From positions 5,296,441-5,360,440 of the forward strand of contig BCKC01000001.1 of the NCBI GenBank assembly GCA_001600455.1: DNA of 64,000 bases. Reading direction: 5' to 3'. A program made the translations under genes and the position numbers. The notes below the pieces were generated by a model that was given only the letters and a program-made list of their open reading frames with translations, was not told the DNA's origin and did no database searches. Positions 11,701 through 22,600 of this stretch are shown in pieces (the stretch's first letter is position 1; each line of letters begins with the position of its first letter). Origin of the DNA: Endocalyx cinctus (taxonomy: Eukaryota; Ascomycota; Sordariomycetes; Amphisphaeriales; Apiosporaceae).

Positions 11701-12469
11701 CTCCCCTTTTATTAGTCTCGATTTAATAATTTGTATACATATGTATGCTAATTTCCCCCCTTTTCTGACACAGTCGGGTCTAATTTGGGCCTTCAACCAC
11801 GAATTCGACTATATCCAACCCGTGCTCAAGCCCCCTGAGTCTCAGCGGGGAAACGATCTGATTTTACACGGCATAAACGAGGACTGGCCCAATAGCAGGT
11901 TTCCGGATAAGGTATTCTGGGAGATTTCGGACGAAGGACCTAACGACGGCGTCGACAAGCCTCTTCGCGTTTCGCGCATCCGCGTCTTCTTCGAAAAAAG
12001 TCGACCGAGCGGCTTCATCCTCGAATACGCGGGCGGGAGTACACGCAGGACCGCCGGATACGTCGGTGGCGACAGCGTGCATGCGGTGGACCTCGAGGAC
12101 GGCGAGATCCCGAGTAGAGTGGATTGCGGGACTTTTTCTATGTCTGTAAGTACGAGATGGTATTGTTGGCAACTAAGGATAGGAAACAAAATAACAATAA
12201 TAATAATAAATAAAAATCAATTAATTATAAGCTAATGATGGGTATAGTTCAAGACAAACCGAATGCGCAAATGGGATATCACATCGGCTGGTGCAATGCA
12301 GAGCACTTTGGAGGAGCCACCCGAGCCTTATCGGGTCCAAAGTGATAACTTGCACCAGAGTTACAAAAATAAGGTACCGAAAACGTGTGTGGGATTGTGG
12401 GTGACGATGAGGATAATCATTATACCTTCCAATATAATTGAATCCTCGGGACCAATTCTAGCCAACTGA
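8711..12469 (+). CDS. Large F-box protein, six exons
   Basis: Proposed exons are 8711-8813, 8897-10815, 10907-11038, 11108-11656, 11774-12145 and 12248-12469, giving 1098 residues. All junctions are GT-AG and phase-consistent, with introns of 69-117 nt. The N-terminus has a Cys-x2-Cys motif (SCILCG), common at the start of this fungal family. An F-box lies near residues 202-245 (FARLPNEIIIWLIHFLPSSD). The C-terminal half carries repeated beta-rich units of the type GFxFxYxDGS...GxxxERI, seen for example in SFGSTEITTALDRWD and GLCFQYFDSNVSVYVGQW. F-box proteins recruit substrates to SCF ubiquitin ligases; the target here is unknown. The last exon is the least certain, and another intron near 12400 could change the end. 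It converges on the C2-domain gene with about 300 bp between. Confidence 0.7.
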
Positions 12470-12767
12470 GCCCCTCGTCTTAGCTCTGATAGCACGGACA
12501 CAGTATTGCAGCCCACGCGCTGTGCGGATAATTTATATATAGATAGCTGATATTCATTATTGAATTCATATCCTACCGCGTAGACTTCATAAACATCTCC
12601 CACCCACACTTTTCATTAACAATTATGAAAATTTGAAAAAAAAAAAAAAAAAAAAAAAAATATAGCATAAGTCGTCAATTGCGTCATATAACGTATTAGA
12701 AGAAAAGAAAGGAATCATTCACCAACTCCTAACAGAAAGAGGAAAAGAGATAAGCCCATGAAGAATC

Positions 12768-14654
12768 TTAATCTTTAGCTTGGCTTCCGCTGGCGCCGGA
12801 TCCGGAGCCCATGCCAGGAATGGAGCTAGCTAAGCCTTTGATTTTGGCCGGCTCCTGGAGTATTTCCAAAGCGCGCTCCTTCTTGCTCATCCGCCCTTCG
12901 TGACCGGCGCGTTCCATATCGTCGAGGTCGCTGATATCGCTAGAGCTGAAGGAGCTGGCGCTGGGGCTTCGGTTCAGCACCATCTGGACGAAGCGGCCTT
13001 CCTTCTTCTTGACGCGCATCTGGGCCTCCTTGAGCTTCTGGTTCTCCGGATCGTCGCACGCGAGCGTGACGATGCCGAGCCCGGGGAAATTGCGCGACAG
13101 GAAATCGTGCAGGTCGGGAAGCACCGACTTGTCCGGACGGTACGTGCCGCTGTCGTTGTCAATAACCATCTGGTAGTACTGCGGCTTAGCGGGCGGGGGC
13201 GATTTAGGCGGGCCCCCGTCTATCGGCTGGTCCGGGTGGGTAGGCTCGTCCGGCTCCGGGTCTTCCGTGACCTTGGGCTTCTTGTGCCTCCGAATGAAAA
13301 ATTCGCCGGAGCAGGCGATATACACGTCGGCGTCGCTGTGCATCGTATGCTTACTCAGAAGATCGATACCGAATTCTTTCCCGGTTTCCGTGAAGCGCAT
13401 CAAGCCGTCGAGGGTAATGACGTAGGTGAAAACGCGGCCCCCTTCGTCGAAATGGGCCATCTTCAGTAATTGCAGACTAGCCTCCTCGGAACACGGCTCG
13501 AACGATCCCCATTCCGTACCCTTGTCGAAGTTATATACTCGCCTGTGTTGGTGGTGCAAAGCCTTATTGAGGAGCTTTCCACGGAATCCGCGACCTCGAA
13601 AAAGAAGACCGATTACGGGGCGGAATTCAACGTATCTGTGGTAGAGCTTGGGTGGCACCGGTCCGGCGAGCTGAATTTCATTGGCCTGGAAATCATACAC
13701 TTGCGTCTTTTTATTGCTGTCTCTACTAGCCGGTTTAGAATGAGAAGAGCCGTGACGCTGGTGATCAGCAGAGTCATCAACTTCATCTTTATTGACCTTA
13801 ACGCCGGTCATACGACCTATCATAGGCGAAAAGTGCTTGAAATAATGTGTTGGTCCAACCGTGTAAATTTGACCATGAGGGGGGTCAGAGACCCCAATAA
13901 TAACGGCACTGAGGTATAAACTGGGCGTTAGGGAAACATTTCGATCGAAAACAGTGCTAATGGCCTTGAGGCCGTAGGCGCGCTTGCTTCCGACCCGCTT
14001 CTTCACTTCAAACTCTCTCCCAGGTGCCGGGAAGCCTTCCCATTCCTCGCTCAGGTTCCTGACTATGATGGTAACGTTACCAAGTCTATCGTCGTGGTCG
14101 GGCCAATCTTCGTCGTAAAGACGACACTTGAGCTTGAAACCTTGGGCAGGGACGTTCGCTACGATCCAGTCTTCGTCCCACTGCGGCTCGAGACATCTCC
14201 TAATAGTCCGAGTCCGGTAGAACAAGTCTGGGTCTTCCTTGTGTCGCTTGGGGAGCGCGGTGGATAGAGTCGCGGTCAGAAACGGGTCGGAGCTACCAGT
14301 CGCTATATCGGCGACAGGTAGGTTTTCGGCGCGATGAAAGGTAAATTTGACCGTGTATCCCGGCGGTGCTTCAGGTAAAGGGGTGGGGTCAAACCCTCCA
14401 GGAGGATTTGTTTTATTCTTCAGCTTATCTGTCTGATCCTTGAGTCTCTCTACTATAGTAGGTTGACGCGCCGGTTGCTTGAAATCTTCTTTTCCGTTTG
14501 CGATGGCGGGATCCGGATCGGATTTAGTAGCGCCCGGTGGGAGGTGGTCACCGGAAACTTGTTTGACGTGGCTTCCGTTGCTTCCATTGTGTACGACTTT
14601 TTTATTTTTAGGATCATCCAGTTCGGATGGCGCCGGCCCGTTTTCTGTAGACAT
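12768..14654 (-). CDS. C2 domain protein
   Basis: 628 residues in one exon, with ATG at 14654. The first 95 residues are polar and probably disordered. A C2 domain follows at about residues 100-235, with the pattern YTVKFTFHRAENLPVAD, GSSDPFLTATL, a Trp-containing LEPQWDEDW strand and the acidic loop DEDWPDHDDRLG, consistent with calcium-binding Asp residues. The central and C-terminal parts hold a conserved globular region (RPVIGLLFRGRGFRGKLLNKALHH is split over two neighbouring strands) and end in a Ser/Gly-rich tail. C2 domains dock to membrane phospholipids, often in a calcium-dependent way. Similar single-C2 proteins are widespread in Pezizomycotina without an assigned role. Membrane-associated signalling or trafficking is inference. 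Confidence 0.75.
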   Translation of the reverse strand: MSTENGPAPSELDDPKNKKVVHNGSNGSHVKQVSGDHLPPGATKSDPDPAIANGKEDFKQPARQPTIVERLKDQTDKLKNKTNPPGGFDPTPLPEAPPGYTVKFTFHRAENLPVADIATGSSDPFLTATLSTALPKRHKEDPDLFYRTRTIRRCLEPQWDEDWIVANVPAQGFKLKCRLYDEDWPDHDDRLGNVTIIVRNLSEEWEGFPAPGREFEVKKRVGSKRAYGLKAISTVFDRNVSLTPSLYLSAVIIGVSDPPHGQIYTVGPTHYFKHFSPMIGRMTGVKVNKDEVDDSADHQRHGSSHSKPASRDSNKKTQVYDFQANEIQLAGPVPPKLYHRYVEFRPVIGLLFRGRGFRGKLLNKALHHQHRRVYNFDKGTEWGSFEPCSEEASLQLLKMAHFDEGGRVFTYVITLDGLMRFTETGKEFGIDLLSKHTMHSDADVYIACSGEFFIRRHKKPKVTEDPEPDEPTHPDQPIDGGPPKSPPPAKPQYYQMVIDNDSGTYRPDKSVLPDLHDFLSRNFPGLGIVTLACDDPENQKLKEAQMRVKKKEGRFVQMVLNRSPSASSFSSSDISDLDDMERAGHEGRMSKKERALEILQEPAKIKGLASSIPGMGSGSGASGSQAKD

Positions 14655-15792
14655 TTTGAGCGCAATAGTGTAGGATAGACTTAGGTAGATGGTACGTAGG
14701 TGGTACGTAGGAGTTCCTAAAACGGTGCCGGGGAGATCGGTTACAATCGAGCCTTAAAGATGGGGTTAATGATGAAAGCCAAGAACCGAAGAGAGAGACG
14801 AGCGAATCTGGATCGGTTTTAAGATGCAACTGCACCGCATGCGGCGTTTGGTTCGAACAGTTCAATTAATCTTAAGCGAATCAATTAGATACTTTCAGCA
14901 TTTCATAGGTATCCTAACACCTATCACTATCAATCTACCGTAGGTAAGTAGGCGATACCTGATTGAGGCTGTATGAATGACAGTAAGACAATAAAAATAG
15001 AGTTCAGGTCGCAGAAGTGGGGAATGTGGGAAGAAGAAAAGAAGGAACAAAAAATATACGAGGATATTAGATATTACGAGGTATCAAATCGTGAATCTAT
15101 TTCTCGATAATGATTATATCGAGAATAAAAAAAAAAAAAAAAGAGAGAAATACCGACGAAATAATACAGGATATATAAAAATAAAATAAAAAAAATAAAA
15201 TAAAAGTAAGAGAGGGAAATATCAACAAGATTTAATCAATTAACAATGTCGTCACCTCAACCGATTAACCGGTTAGGCAGTGGTTCCAACCACTGAGTTT
15301 TACTTAGTCCGAGTCAAAAAGAACAGTATAATTGGCCAAGGCCGATTACCTGACCCATACTACCTATCTAGGTACTACCTAGATACTACCTAGGTATATA
15401 TGTATCCATATACAATCGCATAAATCACACCTCCAAGGGCTATTATACCGAATTATACCTAATATACCAGCTTAGTCAGGTTAAAAGAAGTCACCCGCTA
15501 CGGCATTTCATAGCCGATTTAATGAAAATCAATCCGAAATAGCCCTAAGAGCCCTAAGAACCCTAAGAAATAGCTGAAAATAGTGGTCAGTGCACTAATT
15601 TGACGGCTAGATCGGCCTAGATTGTATCCAATACTTTATTATTGTTTATCGCAAACGCTTTGTAGTTCAGCTGGTCAAGGGATAATTTTGAATCATCTTC
15701 TTTCCGATAACGCATTTTAGGTACATTATTCATTCTTGACGACCACTTATCAACAGATAAAATATACTTGTACACGGTATCATATCTCGTCA
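14655..15792. other. Divergent intergenic region, 1.1 kb
   Basis: Shared upstream region of the C2-domain gene (minus) and the homocysteine methyltransferase gene (plus). It holds an A-rich stretch at 15120-15210, clustered CTAGGTA/TACCTAG motifs at 15361-15400 and a short CCCTAAGA repeat (15543-15568). No gene seen. Confidence 0.55.
15543..15568. repeat. CCCTAAGA-type repeat, 3 copies
   Basis: Three nearly adjacent CCCTAAGA units separated by one base each (spacers G and A). It resembles degenerate telomeric CCCTAA but is too short to interpret. Confidence 0.5.
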
Positions 15793-16913
15793 ATGGAGGT
15801 CTCACCTTGTCCCATTCTTATTCTCGACGGGGGATTGGGTACTTCCCTCGAGGATAAATATGGCGTCAGATTTGATAAATCCATGCCACTTTGGTCCTCG
15901 CACTTACTTATATCCGATCACGATACGTTAAAATCATGTCAAAATGATTTTGCCCAAGTTCCCGTTGATATTTTACTTACGGCAACGTATCAAGTATCAT
16001 TTGAAGGCTTTGCCCGCACCGTGACACCAGCCCATCCCGAAGGTGTACAGCCACCCGAGATATTGCCTTTTCTCGAGCGAGCTGTTTCGATTGCTGAGGA
16101 AGTAAAGATGCCGCAGACCACCGTCGCTTTGAGTCTAGGCCCGTATGGCGCCAACATGATACCTAGCCAGGAATATAGCGGCAATTACGACGTAGAGCAT
16201 GATTCTCTAGACCAGTTGTTTACCTGGCATCGGGATCGATTTGCGTTATTGGATCAAATCGACCGATTGCATCTTCGTATCGGTCTCGTCGCATTCGAAA
16301 CCGTACCGCGGTTAGATGAGATAAAAGCAATTCGTAAAGTTATGGCGCTAAGGTCCACGAGCTCGGCATCGTCCGAGAATATCCCGTACTGGATATCTTG
16401 CCTGTTTCCCGGAGACGATTATACATTACCCGACGGTAGTGATATCGATCGAGTGATTGAAGCTATTTTGACTCCCGACTATTCAAGTAATTCTCCATGG
16501 GGTCTTGGCATCAATTGTACTAAAATAGCCAAGGTACCTGAACTGCTTCAAAGGTACGAGCGCGCCGTCTCGAAGCTGGTTAGCTCCGGCCAAATCGAGA
16601 GCTGGCCTAGTTTGGTTTTGTACCCCGACGGGACCAACGGTGAAGTATACGATACCGTCAGCAAGACGTGGAGGAAACCCGATGATTCAGCAACCCCGCC
16701 CGTAAGTATCATTTACTCCCCCCTCCTGAAACACGTCGCTAAGATCAATGCTCACTGAAGTCATATCATCAGATTCCTTGGGCCAAGCAACTGGCTGATA
16801 TTGTAAATGATGCTTGCACTCGGGGACGCTGGAAGAGTATCGTGGTTGGTGGTTGTTGCAAGTCAGCTGCTACCGATATTTCTTTACTGCGCACCTTTGT
16901 GAGGCACAATTGA
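15793..16913 (+). CDS. Homocysteine S-methyltransferase
   Basis: Exons 15793-16701 and 16773-16913, joined by a 71-nt GT-AG intron, give 349 residues. The ATG at 15793 is chosen because the longer frame starts only with TTG. The N-terminus has the family signature LILDGGLGTSLED. Further on are GINCTK (first zinc-ligand Cys, near residue 237) and VVGGCC (the two adjacent zinc-ligand Cys, residues 331-332, encoded in exon 2). These three cysteines bind the zinc that activates homocysteine thiolate. Enzymes of this family transfer a methyl group from S-adenosylmethionine or S-methylmethionine to homocysteine to give methionine (Mht1/Sam4 type in yeast). The length matches the family, and all catalytic cysteines are present, so it should be active. 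Confidence 0.88.
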
Positions 16914-19092
16914 GCACTTCTTCCCGAATATCTTCAATTTTCCAAATACCCATTGAAACTCTTACTACGCAGACTTCGCCTCTTTTATTTAAAGTGACAA
17001 TGCGGGTGAGTTGCGGGCTGACAGTTGCTGACATTTGAGCCTCAATGACACCCAAGAGCTGGATTCTATACTAGCCTAGGCAGTCTAGGGTAACAAAAAT
17101 AAATTAAATATGACTGGCCAGTAAGCAGAAACTTACTTTCAGCTACATACCCCTCGTAAGTAACTTTTGAATATGCTCGCCCTTGAAAAAAGATGCTTTT
17201 TTTTTTCTTTCTCTTTTGACCGACATGAAATCTATTGACAGTTGGACGGGGTAATTAGGTAACGGTGAATATTCTCGCATGAAATGAAGGTAATTATTGA
17301 ACTGTATCTCAATTGCTTGTTGCCGGTATCGCGATCCGGAAAATGTTTACGTAGTATGAATCTATTGGGACATGGCGTTTCGCTATTACTGCGAAAAATT
17401 ACAATGTCGCAATGTCGCAATGTCGCATCCGCACCAAAAATCATGCGCTTACCACTTATGACATAAACAAGATAAACATGGCATGCTATTTGTCTAACAA
17501 GCTCCTCTCACGCGATGCGCTTTACGATTAACGGATTAGAGCTTCTGATCAACTGTTTCGTTTGCTTCTTGAACTCATGTTCTGTCGCTAAATTAGCTTC
17601 GTCTCATGATCTGTGAGACTAAGTAACAGGTTTTGAATCTATTGATTTTACGGTTTTAATACTTTCAATACAGGCTTTGTACACCCAGACCTCAACAATT
17701 TCAGGTACCTGCTTTAGCTTCGTGATTTTTTTTTTTTTTTTTTCCGTTTGGTTTGTTTTTTGTTTTCTTATGGATTATAATCTTAATTATAACAGATAAG
17801 CAAGCTGGGCAAGTTGGACAAGCCCAGTACGGAGTAATCATGGTATAGATGGGTAGGCTTTTATTCCTTGTGATTAAAACTCATCTTCCACATTTAGCTT
17901 CAAATTCCACTTTTTATCACCTCAAATATCGAAAGCTTATTATGACTTGGTATGTAGTACAGTATATTACCAAGATAGTATATTAGTATACTGATGACTT
18001 TATGACAGCGGAAAGAAGAGAAGTCTTGGCTATAACGATAAATATCATTGGTGACAATTAATAGGCTCGGTATGTCAACAAGAAACATAAGGACCAAAAC
18101 ATTATTTGACTTTGTGATATCGTGACTTAGTTAAATGAGCATGAAAGAAAAAGAAAACATGTCATTATACCGTTCCATGAAAAGGTACTCTGTGTCCTTC
18201 CATGAATGATGAATCGATCCACGAATTATCATGGCATTTAGCGTCAGTATTTTCCGTTTTTACCTGCCTCTTGGGACAACTACCGCGACGTTGTCTGTGC
18301 TTAGTGGGGTGGAAATTATACGGCACGGCCAAGAAGCAAAAGTAACTAAGAATATTGAATTCATTATACTTGGCATCAGCTGTTATACAACATAACCAAT
18401 GACCGATAGTTCTTTGGTAGATGCTGACCCGCAGGTTGGTATAAAATTATACGATTAAGAGGATCGTGGCTGGGTCATATGAGATACTTTCCTTTTAAGG
18501 TAAGAAAAACCACGGTAAGCAATCCGTTTAGCCTACCACGGTATTATACCCCTGACACTATAACCAGGACCTCAGAGCTCTACGACTAATAGCTATACGA
18601 CAGTACACTAAACTACTATGTACATTACATTACACAACACGAAGAAGTTCAGTCACTGGCTCGGATTATAGAAGATTCCAAGCTTTCTTTTTACCTGGTC
18701 AATATGCAGCTAGGATAAGACTATATACCCGATCGTAGGATCCACTATTACCCAAAAAAAAAACCTTCTTACGATGTTACCATAGATGTCAGGTTATACA
18801 AGATGCCGCACGACCTAATCATCACGTCTACCAATGGTGGTCGCGCTGTGACATATAACTTGAGTGGTATCCCATCTTCCCTTTTGTTTCAAAACTTTTA
18901 TCCTTAACTGCCAAGTCGACTTTCTCTTTTTTCGATCACTCCTCTTACCACCGAGTTCTCGAGCAAATTTGTGTTTGTGCGTGTGTAAAGGAAACAAGAG
19001 CAAAGCTTTTTATCCAACTTCAGTCATTCACTTGTCCTGAAAGAAAGAACGAAAAGAAAAAAAAGGAGAAGAAAAAAACAAACCCAGCAAAA
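16914..19092. other. Intergenic region, 2.2 kb
   Basis: No supportable gene. It contains a T run near 17726-17743, an octamer repeat (17403-17426) and, just before 19093, a purine-rich A/G leader upstream of the wall-protein start. No TE or RNA gene recognised. Confidence 0.5.
17403..17426. repeat. Octamer (AATGTCGC)x3
   Basis: Three perfect tandem copies of AATGTCGC in non-coding DNA. Confidence 0.85.
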
Positions 19093-20019
19093 ATGGTTCG
19101 CTTCTTGAAATATGCCGCCTCTGGCGTCTTCCTAGCCGTCGCCGTCAACGCGACCTACCCTGGCGCCTTCCATGCTTCCTCTATGATCGCCGCGGAGGAC
19201 GAGTGCCCTGATGAGACCTCGGCCGTCCCTTACCCCGTTGCTACTCCCACCGACGAAGACGAGTGCCCCGAAGAAACCTCCAGCACCGTCCCTGTCGTCA
19301 CCACCACCCCTGCCGAAGAGGACGAGTGCCCCGAGGAAACCTCTAGCGTACCCGTCGTCACTTCCGCTCCTACCGAGGACGACGAGTGCCCAGAAGAGAC
19401 GTCCAGCGTACCCGTAGCCACCCCTGCTCCTGCTCCTACCGAAGACGACGAGTGCCCTGAAGAGACTTCCAGCGTACCTGCCGCTACCCCTGCTCCTACC
19501 GAGGATGACGAATGCCCTGAAGAGACTTCCAGCGTACCTGCCGCTACCCCTGCTCCTACCGAGGATGACGAATGCCCTGAAGAGACCTCCAGCGTACCAG
19601 CCGTCACTCCCGCTCCTACCGAAGACGACGAGTGCCCCGAGGAAACTTCTTCCAGCGCCGTTCCCGTCGTCACTACTACTACTATCACCGACGAAGATGA
19701 GTGTCCCGAGGAGACTTCCTCCAGCGCCGTCCCGGCCGCTACCGGCGATGACGAAGACGAGTGCCCGGAGGAGACTAGCAGCAGCAGCATCATCGCCGCT
19801 GCCACTGCCACTTCTACCGCTCTCACACCCTCTTTCACCGACTCGGTCATCTCCCCCGCTCCTACCACCCTCGTCCCCGGCACCGCCAACACGACCGTCT
19901 CCAACCCTACGGTCACGGCGCCGACGCCCATCGCCACCGCCGGCGCCGGTACCTCCATCGCCGGAGCCGGTACCGCCGGACTCGTGGCGGTCGTCGCCGC
20001 TGTTTTCTTCGGATTGTGA
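19093..20019 (+). CDS. GPI-type wall protein with DECPEETS repeats
   Basis: 308 residues in one exon. The start has strong context (AAAAATGG). A signal peptide (residues 1-20, hydrophobic core GVFLAVAVNA) is followed by ten copies of an acidic unit, (E/D)DECPEETSS, spaced by Val/Pro/Thr/Ala linkers of about 8-14 residues; the first copy reads DECPDETS. Each unit has exactly one Cys. A Ser/Thr/Pro-rich stretch follows, and the protein ends in a small-residue site and a hydrophobic tail (GLVAVVAAVFFGL), typical of a GPI-anchor signal. I do not recognise a named domain. Acidic, cysteine-bearing, regularly spaced repeats could bind metal or cross-link in the wall, but that is inference. Codon use is strongly C-ending, suggesting high expression. 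Confidence 0.78.
   Translation: MVRFLKYAASGVFLAVAVNATYPGAFHASSMIAAEDECPDETSAVPYPVATPTDEDECPEETSSTVPVVTTTPAEEDECPEETSSVPVVTSAPTEDDECPEETSSVPVATPAPAPTEDDECPEETSSVPAATPAPTEDDECPEETSSVPAATPAPTEDDECPEETSSVPAVTPAPTEDDECPEETSSSAVPVVTTTTITDEDECPEETSSSAVPAATGDDEDECPEETSSSSIIAAATATSTALTPSFTDSVISPAPTTLVPGTANTTVSNPTVTAPTPIATAGAGTSIAGAGTAGLVAVVAAVFFGL
19195..19793 (+). repeat. In-frame ~60-nt coding repeats
   Basis: The DNA behind the ten DECPEETS units. Two central units (around 19440-19560) are almost identical at nucleotide level, pointing to recent expansion or gene conversion. Copy number may vary between strains. Confidence 0.85.
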
Positions 20020-21894
20020 TGATGATATATCAAAACATACACATACACAATTCCCCTTTTTAAATTTATAAATATAATGTAATTAGACATATATTATCTA
20101 TACACTTTTCTTGTTTCTTTACTTCTACTTTTTTTTTCTTCTCCACTATCATTTAACATAGTGTGACTAGGGTTGGGAAGGGGTATAGGGGGACATTCTA
20201 GCAGAAGAAACGGGAAGAGTTTTCTACATATCTTTTAGAAATAAAACGGTGTTTCTTCTTCCCACATTTTTGTATATATCGGGTTCTTACTTTTTTCATT
20301 ATGCATGGAGTTGTGAATTCTTCACAATTCTTGAGATCTTTGTTTTTTTTTCTCCACCTTTTCCCTCCAATATGTATATAGCTTTTGAATTGGTAAATAG
20401 TACAATCATTAAAAGAATTGATAATTTTTTTTAAGACTTTAATCTCAAAGCTATGTCGACTGAGACATCGATACCTACGCATGAGCAAAACGTACCCTCC
20501 ATTTTTTCCTTGGAATGTGTCACGCTGACGGGTAACGAGACAGCGTGGTAAGTCACGCTGCGGGAATCAGCGGGAGATCTTCAGGATGTAACATGGGTCT
20601 TTTTGGACAGGGGATCGACCACATGGGATAAAAAGAAAAAGAAAAAAGAAACCCCCATGAAATTCCAATTCTCAGCATTCGAAGAAAAGAGAAGTCTAGA
20701 ACTCGGGGAAAAAGAGTTATTTGTGGCATTTTTGCGTTATTTTTGGGCCGTCAGCCACAGATCTGTTCTTGGTTCGGCGCAGTAAGTGCTTATGTTTTAT
20801 TTTGACATTTTTGACAAGCGAAGTGGTAAAAGTAAAAGAGTAAAAGTAGTAAGCACGGTCCTAAACAAGGGTAGGGGAAGCTTAAAATAATACCCTATCC
20901 TACAACTAAACGGCGGTAACCGAATTTTTTCTTCTTTCTATTCCTCTTCTTCATCCCACCTCGGATAAAGGCGAAAACGAAAACAACAAAAGATTCCCGG
21001 GTATATGGGGTAGCTGTGCTTTTACGAATCGTGCAGAAATACTTTTACCTGGTCCGAAGGTCCCGGGTGGTCGCTTAATGGTCTTCGAGGCTCGTCGTCG
21101 TAATCGTAAGTATTTGTCGAGCTCGATACTTCCTCACGTTTAAGTTGTGGAGTATATAAGGGAAAGATGTACGGCCGAGAACTTTATTGAGCGCGAAAAG
21201 TCCCGCATATCCGTGAGAAGTCACCTAGCTTTCGCGGTAAGAGAATTTGTCGATCTCTTCTCGGAAGTCAATCGAGGTAATGAGAATGAACTTGTAGTTT
21301 TAACATAGTTCATCCAACTTGGCTGTTTAGGTCGTGGAGAAGAAGAAGAAGAAGAAGAAAGGTGTACGCTGAACTCCCGTCGGCGAAAGAGTATTAGCGA
21401 GAGGCGAAAGTTCGGAGAGAAATTCGTCAATCTCCCCAATCCTTTTGACGGTAGCCTCTTGAAGTCGATGACAAGCTTCACGATAGTATTATACAATCGG
21501 TATAACTAGCCTCTAATAACAGAATGCCGAACAGGTAACCTTTTGAGCCCTCCACAATACTTTGAATATATTATATCTCAATTAAAGTCTATTAGCTTCG
21601 AACCGAAATGTATTTGTATGTATTTCCTAGTTCAATCTGTTCCAAAAAAAAAAAAAAAAAAAAAGCCTTTTTACCGTAATAACCCCCCCCCCAACCCCCC
21701 CTTTGAAACCGATTGCCCCACCGTATACTTTGATTCAACCAACGTCATTGAACAACCCCCAAGTTTTCTTTTATACCAGTGTTTAAACGATAACGATGAC
21801 TTCAGTTTTCAATAGGCTCCCAGAGCTTTCTCCCAGTACCCTGTAAATAACTGCCCATTTTTACCTGCCTGCGGTACTATAGTACCGAGCTATA
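20020..21894. other. Intergenic region, 1.9 kb
   Basis: No supportable gene. It holds T-rich tracts after the wall-protein gene, a GAA triplet run near 21340-21360, an A run near 21643-21664 and a C-rich tract near 21684-21703. Confidence 0.5.
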
Positions 21895-22600
21895 AATTTG
21901 ACTTCGTCGTCGCGTTCTCCGCCCTCGAATATATTCTTCTCAGAGTATATTATGTTGCGAATAGCACACCAATTATACACTGGCAATATTCGATCTTGTA
22001 GCGAATACTCTGTTGCGTTAGTATGGAGATTCTTTCATTTCTCCTTTAAGAGACTAAAATCACGGTCTAGAATGGCGGTAAATAGCTCGTGGTGATTTTG
22101 AGGGCGCTGAGATAGTGCTTGCTACTCCTCCAAAACGCATCGCATCCCTTTGAAAGGGTCCATCAACCCCTTCACATCAAGGAAAACCCCCATCAGCCAA
22201 AATATATTTTTCATGCGATATATTAAACTCGTTATCCCGCCGAGCAAAAGTTAAAGCACGACTATCGTTTGCTGAGCCTTCCAAGCCACCAAAGATGGAA
22301 TCATATGCGCCGTTGAAGTTGATTATAGGTAATACGTGTTAAGCAAAGAAAAAAAAAGTTCTTAGAGCCTGCTACGTATTATAATACAGGGATACATACG
22401 TCCGGGGGATATTAACGAAATACTTCCGGAGATCGGGTTCAGCGATAAACTGTATCCTTATTTCCGGAACTATATCGAAGCTATCGACGACATCCTCATT
22501 CGCGTAAACCCGCTCCTCTCCGACAGATTCAGATATATAACATAGAAGGGTTCTAACTATTCCAAAGCTGCACGTCATCAAATGGTTTATCGAGTATACA
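21895..22600 (-). mobile_element. Relic of a HARBI1-like DDE transposase
   Basis: The minus strand shows decayed but ordered pieces of a PIF/Harbinger-type (HARBI1, DDE_Tnp_4) transposase. DSFDIVPEIRIQFIAEPD...YVSLYYN (about 22385-22490) matches the GAxDGTHI...RNRKGxxSLN region with the first Asp degraded. NFNGAYDSIFGGLEGSAND plus SRAL (about 22240-22320) matches the N-F-D...GWEGSAxDSRVL block. HEKYILADGGFP (about 22175-22210) matches KYYLADAGYP, carrying a catalytic Asp. ELFTAILDRDFSLLKEK (about 22040-22095) matches ELFNxRHxxLRNVIERxFGxLK. YSLQDRILPVYNWCAIRN (about 21950-22010) matches the C-terminal helix. Several stop codons and frame changes intervene, so it is inactive. I could not find terminal inverted repeats or a target duplication. 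Confidence 0.7.

Noticed and set aside
15736..15792. N-terminal extension of the homocysteine methyltransferase
   Set aside because: Begins with TTG; the first ATG is at 15793 and the family signature follows it directly.
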